Positions 52,201 through 61,349 of a stretch of 64,000 nucleotides of DNA are shown here, one piece after another. The notes beneath the pieces were generated by a model. The model made no database searches. It was not told where the DNA came from and worked only from the letters and a program-made list of their open reading frames with translations. A program made the translations under genes and the position numbers. Source of the stretch: VAZQ01 sp963816745 (lineage in GTDB: Bacteria > Pseudomonadota > Alphaproteobacteria > Rhizobiales > Xanthobacteraceae); NCBI GenBank assembly GCA_963816745.1, contig CAWFLQ010000006.1, positions 1,488,001-1,552,000 of the forward strand, given 5' to 3'. Within the stretch, counting starts at the first letter, position 1, and each line of letters begins with the position of its first letter.

Positions 52201-54267
52201 CTACGGGGATGCGTGTCCGCGGTCGAACAGATAGTGGCAGCTCGGATCGGCGGGGTCGTGGACCATGACCCGATCGTAGAGGCCGCCCGCCCCTCTCACC
52301 AGGGCATCGACGTCCTCCTGAAGCAGAAATCCCTTGTCGACCACGCCGGCCGCCGCCGACCGCACCTTGTCCACGTAGTCGGCGCGGTCGCGATAGCGCG
52401 CCGCGATGGACGGACGCGGGTCGCCCGCGGCCTGCCGTTCCGCCTCGGTGCGCGCAAACGGCACGAACGAGCCATCCCAGCGGCCGGTGGCCCAGGGAAA
52501 GCCCGCGGCCTCGTTGCGGGTATTGAAGCCGGTGCGGGTGCCGAGCGGCACCAGCATCTCCGGCAGCGCGATGCCGCCCTGGTCGAGCCCGTCGGCATCG
52601 GGCTTGGGCACCAGCGCCTCGAACGGCTTGCCCATGGCCGGCGGCACGTTCTCAACGATGCGCTCGCTCTCGAACCGCGCGCCGAGGTCTAGGCGCGGCG
52701 GACGCAAATTGCCTTCCGGCAGCCGGAAATTCGGAATGCGCGGAAACGTCTCCTTGAAGGCCGCGACCGCCACCAGCGTGCCATCGGCGATGCGCGGATA
52801 GGTGCTCGGCGGCGGCTCCACACCATCACCGACCCAACGCTCGAAGCGCACCATCAGGGCGCGCATGACACGGTAGTGGTTGAGCGTGTTGACGCAGTTG
52901 GCGAAGATCGCGCGCTCGCGCAGGCCGCCGATGTAATGCTGCGCGCCGGCAATATGGTAGATGCGTGCCTCGGGCGCCGGCTCGAGGTCGCGCTCGCCGG
53001 CGGGGTCGGTGGCGATCAACGATGCGGCACGATTCCAGTATTCCGACGAGTTGTTGACATAGAACAGCTTCGGCACCGCGCCGAGCGCGCGCGGCCGATC
53101 GAGCACGGACGCTTCGGCGCCGGTGACGGGATCGCGCGCCGTGACGGTCGCGAACGGAAAGAAGTCGGTCGGATAGATGTGGTCCTCGATCACGCTGAAA
53201 TGCCGCGTCGGCATCGCGAAGCGATGATCGAAGCCGCCCTTGCCGCCACCGGCGACATGGATGAAGGCGCCGTCGAAGACGGGCTTGCCGCCCTCGTCGA
53301 CGTTGAGGCCGCGCAGCAGCATGGTCTGGATCAGGCGGCCCGATTGCGAGATTCCGAAGATCAGGTTCTTGCGCGGCAGCGGCGCACCGGCGAGCGGATT
53401 GTCCCGCAGGTGCGACATGAGATCGCGAATGCCAGCCATCCCGAGAGCGACGACGATCGGATCGCGCGCGGTGTAGACGAGCTGATAGATCCGACCCGGC
53501 TTGAAGCCTCCGGCCAGCCTGATCTCGGTCGCGGGGCCGCCGCCGCCCGGTACGACGAACGACCACGCCGAACGCGCAATCGGCCGGCGCCCGCCGTCAG
53601 GCCGATCGCGCTCGGTCAGCGTCGCGTCGGACGCGCCATCGTCCGCGAGCGGATAGGCGGTGCCGAGGTTGCCGGTGAAACGCGCGGTCCCTCGCGGCGT
53701 GTCGACCGTCAGATCGTAGGCGACCTTGCCCGTGATCGGCACGCCGGCATCGGTGGCGACCGGCGCCGTCAGCACCAGGCGGTTGTCGCCTGGCACGGCG
53801 GCGACGTCCACCGCCCACCCGGACCACACCATCGTGAAGCCTTGGCGGAACAGGAAGCCGTTGCCGGCATCCACGGACGTCGCCGGGTCGTTGCGGCTGT
53901 ACGGTGCCTCGTTCAGCTGGCCGAGCATGCCGATACCGCCGCGGTTGTTGACCTCGTAGAGCAGCATGCCGTTGCCGCGCGCGGCATCGACCGGACGCAA
54001 CATCAGAAAGTCGGAGCTGAAGATCACCAGGCCGCGATTGTTGCGCGGCGCGAGCTTGAGATCGGCGATCGGCGCATTCGCCGGCGCGTTCGGATCGAGC
54101 GCGAACCAGGCGCGGCCGCGCAGCTTTTCGTAGGCGCCGGCGCTTCCGAACGCGGTGCCGGCGGCGAACGGCTGGCGGCTGAGAATTTCGATCTGCTCGA
54201 CCTTGGCGGCTGCAGGCGACACGCAGGCTGCGGCTAGGACGAGCGCAGAGATAGCGAGACGGCTCAT
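52201..54267 (-). CDS. Secreted alpha/beta hydrolase-domain protein (Abhydrolase_10 type)
   Basis: A 688-residue exported protein, start MSRLAISALVLAAACVSPAA at 54267 behind GGGAGG, with a signal peptide ending near AAAKV. The mature part includes RQPFAAGTAFGSAGAYEKLR, LLYEVNNRGGIGMLGQ and the nucleophile elbow NLIFGISQSGRLIQTMLL. Late His-containing segments (FDHRFAMPTRHFSVIEDHIY; YHIAGAQHYIGG) may supply the catalytic His. Proteins of this kind are common in soil bacteria that degrade aromatics or polyesters; the substrate is unknown. It is probably co-transcribed with the ThDP enzyme. Confidence 0.82.
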   Translation of the reverse strand: MSRLAISALVLAAACVSPAAAKVEQIEILSRQPFAAGTAFGSAGAYEKLRGRAWFALDPNAPANAPIADLKLAPRNNRGLVIFSSDFLMLRPVDAARGNGMLLYEVNNRGGIGMLGQLNEAPYSRNDPATSVDAGNGFLFRQGFTMVWSGWAVDVAAVPGDNRLVLTAPVATDAGVPITGKVAYDLTVDTPRGTARFTGNLGTAYPLADDGASDATLTERDRPDGGRRPIARSAWSFVVPGGGGPATEIRLAGGFKPGRIYQLVYTARDPIVVALGMAGIRDLMSHLRDNPLAGAPLPRKNLIFGISQSGRLIQTMLLRGLNVDEGGKPVFDGAFIHVAGGGKGGFDHRFAMPTRHFSVIEDHIYPTDFFPFATVTARDPVTGAEASVLDRPRALGAVPKLFYVNNSSEYWNRAASLIATDPAGERDLEPAPEARIYHIAGAQHYIGGLRERAIFANCVNTLNHYRVMRALMVRFERWVGDGVEPPPSTYPRIADGTLVAVAAFKETFPRIPNFRLPEGNLRPPRLDLGARFESERIVENVPPAMGKPFEALVPKPDADGLDQGGIALPEMLVPLGTRTGFNTRNEAAGFPWATGRWDGSFVPFARTEAERQAAGDPRPSIAARYRDRADYVDKVRSAAAGVVDKGFLLQEDVDALVRGAGGLYDRVMVHDPADPSCHYLFDRGHASP

Positions 54268-54367
54268 CGTGTGCCTCCCGGCGTCGGCATAGAGCGATCT
54301 GCAAGTTGCAAGCCTAGCATTGATTGCCGCGCCACGCAGGATACGACCCTGCGGCACGCGCATGCCG

Positions 54368-54916
54368 TCAATGCGGATGAAGCCGGCGCCAGTCCGCTGG
54401 CGGCATGAAGTGCCCCGCCCAGATACCGCGCTTCGCCGCTACCGCGGCGGCCTGATCGCTTCCATAGGCCTTCAAGAACCCGGTCGCCACGGCCCAGCCC
54501 TCCCGCACCATCCAGGCATTCACGTCGGAGCCGTCGGGCAGGGAGCAGACGGCGAGCATCCGCCGGTAACGATCGAACCCACTGGGCTGACAGTTGAGGT
54601 CGCTGCCGTTGATATGGGCTCGCAGCTCATCCGTGGCGGTCTTGCCGCAAGGCCACGCCTGACCTTTGAGGTCGACGCATGTCTGGTTCATCTCGGGCGC
54701 GTCGATGTCCTCCAAGCGAATGCGGGTACCAGCCAGGTCGACGGTGTCGCCGTCGATCACACGGGCTCTGCCGAGCAGCGGGGACTGAGGTTCCCAGTGT
54801 TGATAGAAATAGGCGGCGAGCAGCACCAACAGCAAGGCAAACGCAACGACCGGCCGGCTGTCGCCTCCGGTCGTCCGGCCCGTTCGTATGCTGCGTCGGC
54901 CGGCCCACCCAGCCAT
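54368..54916 (-). CDS. Membrane-anchored thermonuclease-family protein
   Basis: A 182-residue protein with a transmembrane segment (residues 23-41, VVAFALLLVLLAAYFYQHW) followed by an SNase-like domain: RVIDGDTVDLAGTRIRLEDI, DAPEMNQTCVDLKGQAWPCG, GFDRYRRMLAVCSLPDG and ADWRRLHPH. The Asp and Arg positions of the staphylococcal nuclease active site are preserved in pattern. Extra cysteines suggest disulfides in the periplasm. It may degrade extracellular nucleic acid. It stands alone between the hydrolase gene and a divergent VOC gene. Confidence 0.87.
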   Translation of the reverse strand: MAGWAGRRSIRTGRTTGGDSRPVVAFALLLVLLAAYFYQHWEPQSPLLGRARVIDGDTVDLAGTRIRLEDIDAPEMNQTCVDLKGQAWPCGKTATDELRAHINGSDLNCQPSGFDRYRRMLAVCSLPDGSDVNAWMVREGWAVATGFLKAYGSDQAAAVAAKRGIWAGHFMPPADWRRLHPH

Positions 54917-55138
54917 CAGTCACGTCCCCCCGAATCAATGTGTCGAGCTTAGCGCACGGCCGAGGGGCGCGCCGCAGGGGGCCGGCAACCGATCGCTCGC
55001 GATAGGTTCCCGTCGCCTGAGCCAACACGTCGTTCTCCGGTCGGTGAGCCAATGCGAAAATTGACCGTTTCGTTCAAGACGCCGGCGGCATATTTCAGCA
55101 AGTGTCCCGTATCAAAACAGCGAATGAGGTCGGAAATC

Positions 55139-55492
55139 ATGGCGAACGCAGAGAATGATCGTCGTATCGACTATATCGAAATGGGGGTGGCCGACATCGA
55201 GCGTTCAAAGGCGTTCTACGGCAAGGCGTTCGGATGGACGTTCAAGGATTATGGGCCGACATATTGCGAATTCTCCGATGGTCGACTGACCGGCGGATTC
55301 ACGACCGGAACGCCCCCACGGCCGGGTGGCCCGCTGGTGATCCTTTACGGCGTCGACTTGCCCGGGCTGCAAAAGCAGGTCGAGGCCGCGGGTGGTCGAA
55401 TCTCAAAGCCGATCTTCGATTTTCCAGGCGGTCAGCGTTTCCAATTTCTCGATCCTGACGGCTACGAGCTGGCGGTGTGGACCAAGCGATAG
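55139..55492 (+). CDS. VOC-family protein (glyoxalase/bleomycin-resistance fold)
   Basis: A 117-residue single-unit protein, start MANAENDRRIDYIEMGVADI at 55139, chosen over the longer open frame because the fold begins here. Repeats of the beta-alpha-beta-beta-beta unit are seen in YIEMGVADIERSKAFYGKAF and VDLPGLQKQVEAAGGRISKP, ending RFQFLDPDGYELAVWTKR. The second His/Glu metal ligands are partly replaced, so enzymatic activity is uncertain. No meaningful neighbours. Confidence 0.85.
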   Translation: MANAENDRRIDYIEMGVADIERSKAFYGKAFGWTFKDYGPTYCEFSDGRLTGGFTTGTPPRPGGPLVILYGVDLPGLQKQVEAAGGRISKPIFDFPGGQRFQFLDPDGYELAVWTKR

Positions 55493-55682
55493 AAACGTCT
55501 TGCGTTCGTCGGCAACGGCGATGGCCCGCAGCGGCCGGACCGAATCCCGAGTTCGAGACGCAGCGAGCATTTCCGAATGCCGGTATCAGCAGGTGGCGAG
55601 ACGGCTGATACCGACGACCGCTCGGTCGAGTGCGCTCCACCCATCCGCAAACCAGCTTGCAGTCGGCACGAAAATTTAGGTG

Positions 55683-56207
55683 TCACTCCGCCAGCCGAAG
55701 CTCAGCAACCGCCTGTCTGGCTGCGCTTTCTTCCAAAGGAATGAAGTCGAGTGGTCCGGGATTACTGTCGCCGGAGGTCACTGCAGTCCCGACGATCAGA
55801 CCGGTAAGGCCACCGACCGCTGACGTCACTTGGAGAGTTCTGGCTCTCTCACTCGGCTTGGCTACGAAAAAATGAGTGCGACCTGCGGTGACGGTAATGT
55901 CGCGCTGGGTCACTCCCGGAAACCCCACCAGCTCGGACGAGAGTTGATGTCGGCCGGCGGGACGGTCGGCATACACATAGGTGCCGGTTTTCAGATCGCC
56001 CATGGGCTGACCATCGAGCTTCACGTCCCAGCCTTGATCGAACAGGCCGCCGTACGCTTGCTCGCGGAAGACGACGATCCGCGCTTGTCCCGGCTTCGTC
56101 GGACCGGACTTTTGCGACAAGGATGTGAAATCAACGCCCGTTCTTGTCGTAACACAGCCCGACATCAAAACCGCCGCGATCGATACGACAGCGACGCGCC
56201 ACAGCAT
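55683..56207 (-). CDS. Lipoprotein with DUF2846-like domain
   Basis: A 174-residue protein starting MLWRVAVVSIAAVLMSGCVT at 56207, with lipobox LMSGC. The mature part carries GQARIVVFREQAYGGLFDQG, KLDGQPMGDLKTGTYVYADR and LPGRHQL-like strands (PAGRHQLSSELVGFPGVTQ), which fit the DUF2846 beta fold. The C-terminal part has a Gly-rich hydrophobic stretch (VGGLTGLIVGTAV). Function unknown; probably at the inner face of the outer membrane. The frame is open up to 56261, but the lipobox spacing favours 56207. Confidence 0.8.
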   Translation of the reverse strand: MLWRVAVVSIAAVLMSGCVTTRTGVDFTSLSQKSGPTKPGQARIVVFREQAYGGLFDQGWDVKLDGQPMGDLKTGTYVYADRPAGRHQLSSELVGFPGVTQRDITVTAGRTHFFVAKPSERARTLQVTSAVGGLTGLIVGTAVTSGDSNPGPLDFIPLEESAARQAVAELRLAE

Positions 56208-56318
56208 CACGCCCCCCAACAACAAGAACATCCCCCTTCCGTGAAAATAACACGGAGACACAGCACGGTAGCGCCCCTTGCATGAGTTCCAAAATCAATA
56301 GTTGGATGTGGAATTCGA

Positions 56319-56636
56319 ATGAATTCCTATGAGATCGACAAGTCAAAACACGCGGCCTTGCGTCGCCTCAGGAGGGAATCGATGCGGCGAGTCGTGGTTG
56401 CGGCAGTGACCGGATTTTGGCTCTGCTGCGCATTGCTCTTCGGATGGATGTTCTACGAGAGATACTGGCGCTTGCTCGATTGCTTCAACGAGCTCGGCCG
56501 CTGCTTCGACTCGAAGAGCGAGACGGTCGCAACCGATAGCAATTCCGTTTACGGCCTGATCGCCGCCGCCGCGCTCGTGCTGGCGTTGCTGGCTGCGGCG
56601 TGTTGGCCGCGAAAACGACGCCCCTCCGGGGCGTGA
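56319..56636 (+). CDS. Hypothetical two-helix membrane protein
   Basis: A 105-residue protein, start MNSYEIDKSKHAALRRLRRE. Two hydrophobic helices (residues 25-45, VVVAAVTGFWLCCALLFGWM; residues 78-96, YGLIAAAALVLALLAAACW) frame a periplasmic loop with two Cys (LLDCFNELGRCFDSKSETV). I know no family for it. It is divergent from the lipoprotein gene. Codon use is normal for the window. Confidence 0.65.
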   Translation: MNSYEIDKSKHAALRRLRRESMRRVVVAAVTGFWLCCALLFGWMFYERYWRLLDCFNELGRCFDSKSETVATDSNSVYGLIAAAALVLALLAAACWPRKRRPSGA

Positions 56637-57388
56637 CGTTCTTCCGTTCGGCAGGCCGAAGGGACAGGGAAAATTGACAAATGGTCAGCGGCGGCGCTCC
56701 CGCAATCAAGAGCGACCTTGCAACAGGGACTTCCGCTCCGGCGGGAGCGCGACGCCGCTGGCCAATTCTGGACGTTCACGATGTCAAACAGCGGACGCAA
56801 AACTTCCACGTTCGCCGAGACGATGAATCTCGGCGTCGAACTTCGAATGCACGTAATCCTCACGCGAATCGCTTCAGGCGACGCGCGTCACCGTCGCCAC
56901 ATTGCCGGCACGCGCATCCGATCGCGGACGACGCGTGCAAGACCGTGACGAAAACCTTGGTTTAGTGAGCTGTTTCGGGCCATCTGGTCCCTCCTGCCTG
57001 TCGGCGGAGGGTTTTGGCCCGCCGCCGGTTAGTTCGATTTTCTCGAAATCGATCCGGGTTGCTTCTGCTGCGATTGGAAACCGCCAACAATCGCACGCAT
57101 GCCGCACCATCCGCTCGACCGGCAATCCGGTCGGGCGCTGGCGGCGCTGAGCGCGGCGATATGTGTGCCCATAAGGCGCATCGGTTTCCTCATCATGCCG
57201 CTGATATGGTGGCTCTGCGGCAGTTCGCTAGGCGCGGGCGTATGACAGAGGTTTGCGACGAAATCAAGATACGCGGATCAAGATCCGGCCGCGCGTGGCA
57301 AAATCACAACGCAACGCGCTAGGCTTCGCGCGCGATGGTTCATAGAATGTCAACGCAGGCCACAGCCGCCGAACCGCCCGAGGAACGC
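56637..57388. other. Gene-poor 752 bases
   Basis: No frame here looks like a conserved protein. The candidate frames are short, overlapping and rich in Arg, Ser and Pro, as expected for non-coding GC-rich DNA. The region holds the promoter of the next gene (TctC) at its end. I see no tRNA or mobile element. Confidence 0.6.
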
Positions 57389-58409
57389 ATGCGATCAGGA
57401 ACAGGGCTACCGACACTCGCAGCGCTGGTCTCGCTGATACTGGCGAGCGCATCGCCGGCAATTGCGCAGCCCGACCTTCTCGCCGGCAAGTCCGTGCACA
57501 TGATCATCGGCTTCGGGCCGGGCGGCGGCTACGACCTCTGGGGCCGCACCGTCGGGCGGCATCATCGGCAGGCATCTGCCGGGCAATCCCAGCGTCATTC
57601 CGCAGAACATGCCGGGTGCCGGAAGCTACGCGGCCGCGAGCTACATCTTCAACGTCGCGCCGAAGGACGGCACAGTACTCGGCATCATCGCCCGCGACGC
57701 GGCGCTCGGGCCACTCTCCGGCGCGGCCGGCGCGCGCTTCGATCCGTTGCGGCTGTCGTGGATCGGAACGCCGACGAAAGAGACCAATGTCTGCATCGCC
57801 TATCACACCGCCCAGGTCAAAACGGTCCAGGACCTCTCTCAGAAGGAGCTGATCCTGGGCGATACAGGACCCGGCACCGGTACCCGCTCCTATCCGAAGG
57901 TGCTGAACGAGCTGCTCGGACTGAAGTTCAAGCTGGTCGGTGGATTCAAGTCATCGGTCGAGGTGTTCCTGGCGATGGAGCGCGGCGAGGTCGAGGGCAT
58001 CTGCGAGAGCCTCGACAGCGTCAAGAACCGGCGTCCCGACTGGATCGCGACGAAGAAGATCGCAATCTTGTTCCAGGGCGGCGCCGAGCCCAATCCCGAG
58101 CTCAAGGGCGTTCCCTTCGTGCTTGATCTCGCGCACACGCCCGAGCAGAAGCACGCAATCGAATTCCTCTATGCCGGTCAGGGCATCGGCCGCCCGTTCG
58201 TCGCGCCGCCCGACCTGCCGGCGGATCGCCTCAAGATGTTGCGCGACGCATTCAACGCGACCATGAAGGACGCGGACTTCATGGCCGACGCCAAGAAGTC
58301 GAGCCTCGAGCTCGAGCCGGAGGACGGCGAGCATCTGGCCGCGTTGATCGCGAAAATATACGCGACCCCCAAGCCGGTCGTGGATAAGGTCACCGCGTTG
58401 ATCAAATAG
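57389..58409 (+). CDS. TctC/Bug-family solute receptor (one frameshift)
   Basis: A periplasmic binding protein of the tripartite tricarboxylate type, about 339 residues. Start MRSGTGLPTLAALVSLILAS at 57389 behind GAGGAA, with signal peptide ending at AIAQP. The mature N-terminus VHMIIGFGPGGGYDLWGRTV is typical. The frame changes near 57558, then IIGRHLPGNPSVIPQNMPGA and the rest follow in order, so I suspect an indel. The sequence NMPGAGSYAAASYIFNVAPK is the ligand-loop region. It is the first gene of the catabolic group 57389-59990 and may bring in its substrate. Confidence 0.82.
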
Positions 58410-58441
58410 ATCGGCGCCTTACCGCGCCAAGGAACCGAGCG

Positions 58442-59422
58442 ATGAAATACCGCAGACACGACGCGAAGGCCTACGCCCGCGAGCACTTCAAGGGCATCTG
58501 GGCGGCGGCGCAGACGCCGTTCTCTCCCGATCTCGCCATCGACGAGGCCGGCCTGCGCAGGAATTTTCGCCACTGGGCCGACGACCTCGGCATCGACGGA
58601 GTGTTCGTCTCGGGCAAGCAGGGCGAGTTCTTCTCCATGTCGGTCGCGGAGCGCAAGCGCACCTTCGACATCGCGGTCGAGGAGCTGGGCGGCCATCGTA
58701 CGATCCTGTCGTGCTCGGACCAGAACATGGACGTGGTGATCGATCTCGCCAGGCACGCGCAGGCGATCGGCGCCGACTACATCGTCGTGCATGCGCCGGT
58801 GCTGCATTTCCTGCACGCACAGGACGACACGCTCTACGAATATTACCGCACCATCAGCGAGCAGGTGGAGATCGGCATCTCGCTGTGGAGCCATCCCGAC
58901 AGCGGCTATCTGATGAGCCCGGAGCTGTGCGCCCGCGTCGCCGAGATCCCGAACGTCGTCGCGATCAAATACAGCGTTCCTCGGGAGATGTATGCGCGGC
59001 TCACCCGGCTCGCCGGCAACAAGATCCTGGTCAGCACCGCGTCCGAGGACGAATGGTTCGACAACATCGTCGAGCTCGGCTGGCAGCTTTATCTCTGCTC
59101 GTCGCCGCCCTACCTCCTGCAGACCAAGGCCGACAGGCGCATGCGCGAATATACCGACCTCGCCATGCGCGGCGAGGTCGCGCGCGCGAAAGCGGTGCGC
59201 GACAGCCTCAATCCCGTCCGCGAAGCGATCAAGCGCACCCGGCCGGCGGAGAAATTCCACGCCCATTCAAAATACTGGCAGGAGCTGCTTGGCCAGGCGG
59301 GCGGCAAGGTACGCCGGCCGATGCTCGAGCTCAGCGAGGCCGAGCGCGACGCGACCCGCCGCGCCTTCGAGGGCTGCGGCCTCACGAAGAGCGCGCAGCA
59401 GGTCCGCTCGTCGGCTGCGTAA
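58442..59422 (+). CDS. DapA/NanA-superfamily lyase (dihydrodipicolinate synthase-like)
   Basis: A 326-residue TIM-barrel aldolase of the DHDPS family. Start MKYRRHDAKAYAREHFKGIW. The Schiff-base lysine is in NVVAIKYSVPREMYA and GVFVSGKQGEFFSMSVAERK replaces the usual GTTGE segment. The Tyr-containing PYY motif is replaced by VVHAPVLHFLHAQ, so lysine biosynthesis is unlikely. Members of this kind act as aldolases or dehydratases on aromatic or sugar-acid intermediates. It is followed by a cupin dioxygenase gene after 22 bases, hence the same operon. Confidence 0.83.
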   Translation: MKYRRHDAKAYAREHFKGIWAAAQTPFSPDLAIDEAGLRRNFRHWADDLGIDGVFVSGKQGEFFSMSVAERKRTFDIAVEELGGHRTILSCSDQNMDVVIDLARHAQAIGADYIVVHAPVLHFLHAQDDTLYEYYRTISEQVEIGISLWSHPDSGYLMSPELCARVAEIPNVVAIKYSVPREMYARLTRLAGNKILVSTASEDEWFDNIVELGWQLYLCSSPPYLLQTKADRRMREYTDLAMRGEVARAKAVRDSLNPVREAIKRTRPAEKFHAHSKYWQELLGQAGGKVRRPMLELSEAERDATRRAFEGCGLTKSAQQVRSSAA

Positions 59423-59444
59423 ATCGACTACGAGGAGGCCTCTC

Positions 59445-59990
59445 ATGGCAACCGGACGACTGCACGCCTTCAACTTCCAGAACTGGATCAAGGAAAATCA
59501 GCACCTGTTGAAGCCGCCGGTCAGCAACAAGAAGGTGTTCGAGGACGGCGACATGACCGTGCAGGTCGTGGGCGGACCGAACGAGCGCACGGACTATCAC
59601 GACGATCCGGTGGAGGAGTTCTTCTACCAGCTCAAGGGCGACATGGTGCTCAAGGTGGTGGACAACGGCAAGTTCTACGACGTGCCGATCCGCGAGGGCG
59701 AAGTGTTCCTGCTTCCGCCGCACGTACCCCATTCTCCGCAGCGGCCGCAGGAGGGCTCGGTCGGCCTGGTGGTCGAAGCGGCGCGACCCGACGCGCTCGA
59801 TGCCTTCGAGTGGTATTGCTTCGAGTGTGGCGCGCTGGTGCATCGCATCGAGGTGAAGGTCACGCACCTGGTGAAGGATCTGCCGCCGCTCTACGACGCC
59901 TTCTATGCCGACGAGACGGCGCGCAAATGTAAGAAGTGCGGCGCTATTCATCCCGGCAAGAGGCCGCCGGCGGGATGGGTGAAGTTGTAG
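59445..59990 (+). CDS. nbaC: 3-hydroxyanthranilate 3,4-dioxygenase-like cupin
   Basis: A 181-residue cupin. Iron ligands fit His52, Glu58 and His96 (YHDDPVEEFFYQLKGDM; LLPPHVPHSPQRP). The C-terminal rubredoxin-like site has CFEC (125-128) and CKKC (162-165), as in bacterial 3-hydroxyanthranilate dioxygenase. That enzyme opens the ring of 3-hydroxyanthranilate to 2-amino-3-carboxymuconate semialdehyde. The companion ACMSD/NbaD is represented only by a more distant amidohydrolase at 61350. Start at 59445 behind GAGGAGG. The TAG stop is the first three bases of the repeat element at 59988. Confidence 0.9.
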   Translation: MATGRLHAFNFQNWIKENQHLLKPPVSNKKVFEDGDMTVQVVGGPNERTDYHDDPVEEFFYQLKGDMVLKVVDNGKFYDVPIREGEVFLLPPHVPHSPQRPQEGSVGLVVEAARPDALDAFEWYCFECGALVHRIEVKVTHLVKDLPPLYDAFYADETARKCKKCGAIHPGKRPPAGWVKL

Positions 59991-60103
59991 GATGGGTGGA
60001 GCCATGAGGGCTCTGCGCCCTCATGGCGATACCCATCGCAACGGCTGTGCTCGCAGAGAGATGATGGGTATCGCGCGCAAGAGCGCGCGCTCCACCCATC
60101 CTA
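59988..60103. repeat. Cruciform repeat element bridging two convergent stop codons
   Basis: The ends TAGGATGGGTGGAGC (59988-60002) and GCTCCACCCATCCTA (60089-60103) are perfect 15-base inverted repeats. Inside are CATGAGGG/CCCTCATG (60004-60025), GCGATACCCATC / GATGGGTATCGC (60026-60037 and 60063-60074) and a GCGCGC hairpin. The TAG at each end is the stop codon of the flanking gene on its own strand. It may terminate both transcripts. Confidence 0.82.
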
Positions 60104-61201
60104 CACCCGATACTTCTCAACCGCTTTCTTGTCCCAGGTGAGCCCGTTGCCGGGCCGCGGCGGCACCACGGCAAAGCCGTCGTCGATCTCGAGCGGCTGC
60201 TCCAGGATCTTGTCGGCCCAATCGACGTATTCGAGGAAATGGCAGGTTGGCGTCGCCGAAAGCAGATGCACGCTGATCTCGGGAAAGAGATGCGACGACA
60301 TCGCAATGCGTTGCGTCGCGGCCAGCGCCGCCGCGCGCTGCCAGCCGGTGACGCCGCCGATGCGCTCGAGGTCGGGCATCACGTAGTCCGCCGCCCCTGC
60401 CGCCAAAGCCACCGCCATGGCCGAGCTCTCGGAGAAATTCTCCCCGATCTGGATCGGCGTCTCGAGCTCGCGCACCAGCGTGGCATAGCCGGCATAGTCG
60501 TCGTGGCGGATCGGCTCCTCCAGCCAATAGATGCCCTCCTGATCGAGCGCGCGGCCGCGTTCGAGCGCGGCGACCAGGCTGAGCGCCTGGTTGTAGTCGA
60601 CCATGACCGCGATGGCGTCGCCGACGCGTTTCCTGACTGCGCGAAGCGCGGCCAGGTCCTCCTGCAAGGTCGGATAGCCGAGCCGGAGCTTGACGGCGCG
60701 GAAACCGCCGAGCAGCAGCTTCGCGGCCTCGTCGGCCACCAGGTCCGGCGACTTCATCAGGCCGAGCCCACAGGAGTTGTAGGCGGGGACGCGCTTGGGC
60801 TCCGCGCCGAGCAGTGCCGCGAGCCGCAAGCCCGCCGCCTGCGCCAGCGCGTCCCAGGCGGCCATGTCAAACCCAGACATCGCCATGCGCACGATGCCCT
60901 GCACGCCGATAAGCGCGAAGCGTTCCGCGAGCTTGGCCCAAAGATCGACCGGCGCGATGCGCTCGCCCTTCACCACGCGCGCGACCTCGTCGAGGATTTT
61001 CGCGATCGCCGGCATGGCGGCCGGGAAATAGCACCAGAGATAGGCCCGGCCAGTGACGCCTTCCTCGGTTTCGAGATCGATCAGCAGCAACGGCGCCTTG
61101 GTGATCACGCCGCGGCTGGTGCCGAGCGCGTAGGTCATCGGCACCTCGACGCCGACGGAACGGATGGCGCGAATGGTGAGGAGCGGCGGGGCAGAACTCA
61201 T
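60101..61201 (-). CDS. Enolase-superfamily enzyme (mandelate racemase/muconate lactonizing group)
   Basis: A 366-residue enzyme, start MSSAPPLLTIRAIRSVGVEV. Capping domain first, then the barrel with FRAVKLRLGYP (Lys-x-Arg where mandelate racemase has Lys-x-Lys), metal ligands Asp in VMVDYNQALS, Glu in YWLEEPIRHDD, Glu in IQIGENFSESS, and the general base His in AMSSHLFPEISVHL. The pattern fits acid-sugar dehydratases or racemases more than cycloisomerases. Its stop codon lies in the repeat at 59988-60103. It is divergent from the decarboxylase gene at 61350. Confidence 0.87.
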   Translation of the reverse strand: MSSAPPLLTIRAIRSVGVEVPMTYALGTSRGVITKAPLLLIDLETEEGVTGRAYLWCYFPAAMPAIAKILDEVARVVKGERIAPVDLWAKLAERFALIGVQGIVRMAMSGFDMAAWDALAQAAGLRLAALLGAEPKRVPAYNSCGLGLMKSPDLVADEAAKLLLGGFRAVKLRLGYPTLQEDLAALRAVRKRVGDAIAVMVDYNQALSLVAALERGRALDQEGIYWLEEPIRHDDYAGYATLVRELETPIQIGENFSESSAMAVALAAGAADYVMPDLERIGGVTGWQRAAALAATQRIAMSSHLFPEISVHLLSATPTCHFLEYVDWADKILEQPLEIDDGFAVVPPRPGNGLTWDKKAVEKYRV

Positions 61202-61349
61202 GGTTGAAATCCTAGCGCATGTTCCGGCGAAGTGGGAACCGGTTCGCCGAAAAAGAACATGCGCCAGGCGAGAGCCCCGGTAGATGCTGGCAAGCCACCC
61301 TGAGTCCGCGCATAGTCGCCCGCACAACGTCGTTCGTTCGAGAGGAAAC

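Noticed and set aside
52876..54237. 453-codon plus-strand ORF opposite the secreted hydrolase
   Set aside because: Shadow frame; the minus-strand protein has a signal peptide, ribosome site and hydrolase motif.
56637..57388. Small ORFs on both strands in the gene-poor gap
   Set aside because: They overlap each other, lack ribosome sites and have composition expected from non-coding GC-rich DNA.
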